From assembly GCF_040207875.1 (NCBI RefSeq), contig NZ_CP157942.1:1647821-1711820 (forward strand): a DNA stretch of 64,000 nucleotides. Reading direction: 5' to 3'. Each line of letters starts with the position of its first letter. Position 1 is the first letter of the stretch. The notes beneath the pieces were generated by a model that made no database searches, was not told where the DNA came from, and saw only the letters and a program-made list of their open reading frames with translations. The stretch is from Wolbachia endosymbiont of Armadillidium arcangelii. Its GTDB lineage: Bacteria; Pseudomonadota; Alphaproteobacteria; Rickettsiales; Anaplasmataceae. Shown in pieces: positions 63,600-64,000 of this stretch. Position numbers and translations under genes: made by a program.

Positions 63600-64000
63600 T
63601 TTATTCCCTTTAATGGTGAAAATGTCTTTAGATCAGATCTATCAAGAAAACTGTTATTAAATGTTTAATAAGCATGTGAATAATGTCAAATTAACTTGTG
63701 AATTAATTGTTGATATCAAATACCAACAATTGATCAACAACTTTTTTAATAGCATATACATAATTTTATAACAATACATGACAGTAGAGTTTTTCCATAA
63801 AAGAAAATTACTAACATTCTAAACATCTTACTTATGCACATAAATCATAAGGTAAAATCAATAGCATATAGAAGTTATTAACATATTTATCCACAAGTTA
63901 AGTAACACTAATTTTTACTAAATTTTAAGTTAATAACAATTTATTGATAGAACTATTACTACTACTATGCTTTAATATATAAAAAAGTAGATAAAATAGA
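63600..64000. other. oriC: Probable chromosomal replication origin (part)
   Basis: A gene-free, very AT-rich region beside the COG1253 gene. Three sequences fit the DnaA box TTATNCACA: 63675-63683 (reverse, TGTGAATAA), 63832-63840 (TTATGCACA) and 63887-63895 (TTATCCACA, the perfect consensus). TTAACTTGTGAATTAA at about 63690 resembles a CtrA-type double TTAA site with one extra base in the spacer. Inverted repeats around 63705-63735 (GTTGATATCAA, CCAACAATTGATCAACAAC) could aid opening. The other published border, hemE, would lie outside the window. Confidence 0.65.

Overview
The window comes from an AT-rich intracellular alphaproteobacterium of the Wolbachia type (Rickettsiales, Anaplasmataceae). 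Four things point there. There are two intact 916-bp elements that fit the Wolbachia element ISWpi1. Palindromic repeats of the Wolbachia/Rickettsia kind lie between genes and inside one gene. The envelope operon rseP-bamA-skp-fabZ lacks the lpx genes. At the right end a CorC/TlyC (COG1253) gene sits beside AT-rich DNA with three TTATNCACA DnaA boxes, the arrangement described for the Wolbachia replication origin. The supergroup cannot be told from the sequence.

Layout. 1-3240: remains of group II intron maturase genes in inverted orientation, broken by an IS256-type and an IS903-type element. 3245-7198: an alpha/beta hydrolase, an ankyrin-type repeat protein, palindromic intergenic DNA, cutA overlapping tRNA-Gln, a membrane protein and a gene fragment. 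7199-12085: an IS nest (ISWpi1, IS630, and an IS4-family element inserted into a copy of itself). 12094-14655: a coiled-coil protein and lepA. 14770-19690: a second IS nest, which includes a GDSL lipase pseudogene broken by a Tn5-like element and cut off by an IS903-type element. 19903-24498: rpoD, five Mrp-type antiporter genes, rpoZ and an orphan HTH gene. 24600-25560: two decayed IS5-family copies. 25671-31802: purE, mutL (split at an A9 run), a small membrane ORF, hflK-hflC and degP. 32315-38441: a two-gene unit with a 1,589-aa collagen-like protein and a partner that shares a sequence module with it. 38755-41981: a second alpha/beta hydrolase, an orphan terminase large subunit and trmB. 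42088-49347: rpsA, an IHF/HU-like gene, zapA, sdhE, then rseP-bamA-skp-fabZ. 49393-52203: a GltD-like oxidoreductase with a palindromic element inserted in frame. 52289-56096: a small unknown gene, a MrpD-like antiporter subunit and ffh. 56230-62650: a third IS nest (IS66, IS630, ISWpi1, IS256, Tn5-like and IS3 pieces). 62781-64000: corC/tlyC and the probable origin.

The housekeeping genes group by function: outer-membrane assembly and its membrane protease control (rseP, bamA, skp, fabZ; hflKC, degP), transcription (rpoD, rpoZ), translation and targeting (lepA, rpsA, trmB, ffh) and cation/proton antiport (mrp genes). Accessory genes that could act on the host are the two hydrolases, the ankyrin-type protein and the collagen-like operon. 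The collagen-like unit is the best candidate for an undescribed system. Its parts (four Gly-X-Y blocks, duplicated non-collagen linkers, a basic RRKRRQ motif, and a module shared with its neighbour and with a third gene) are visible in the sequence, but its function is unknown.
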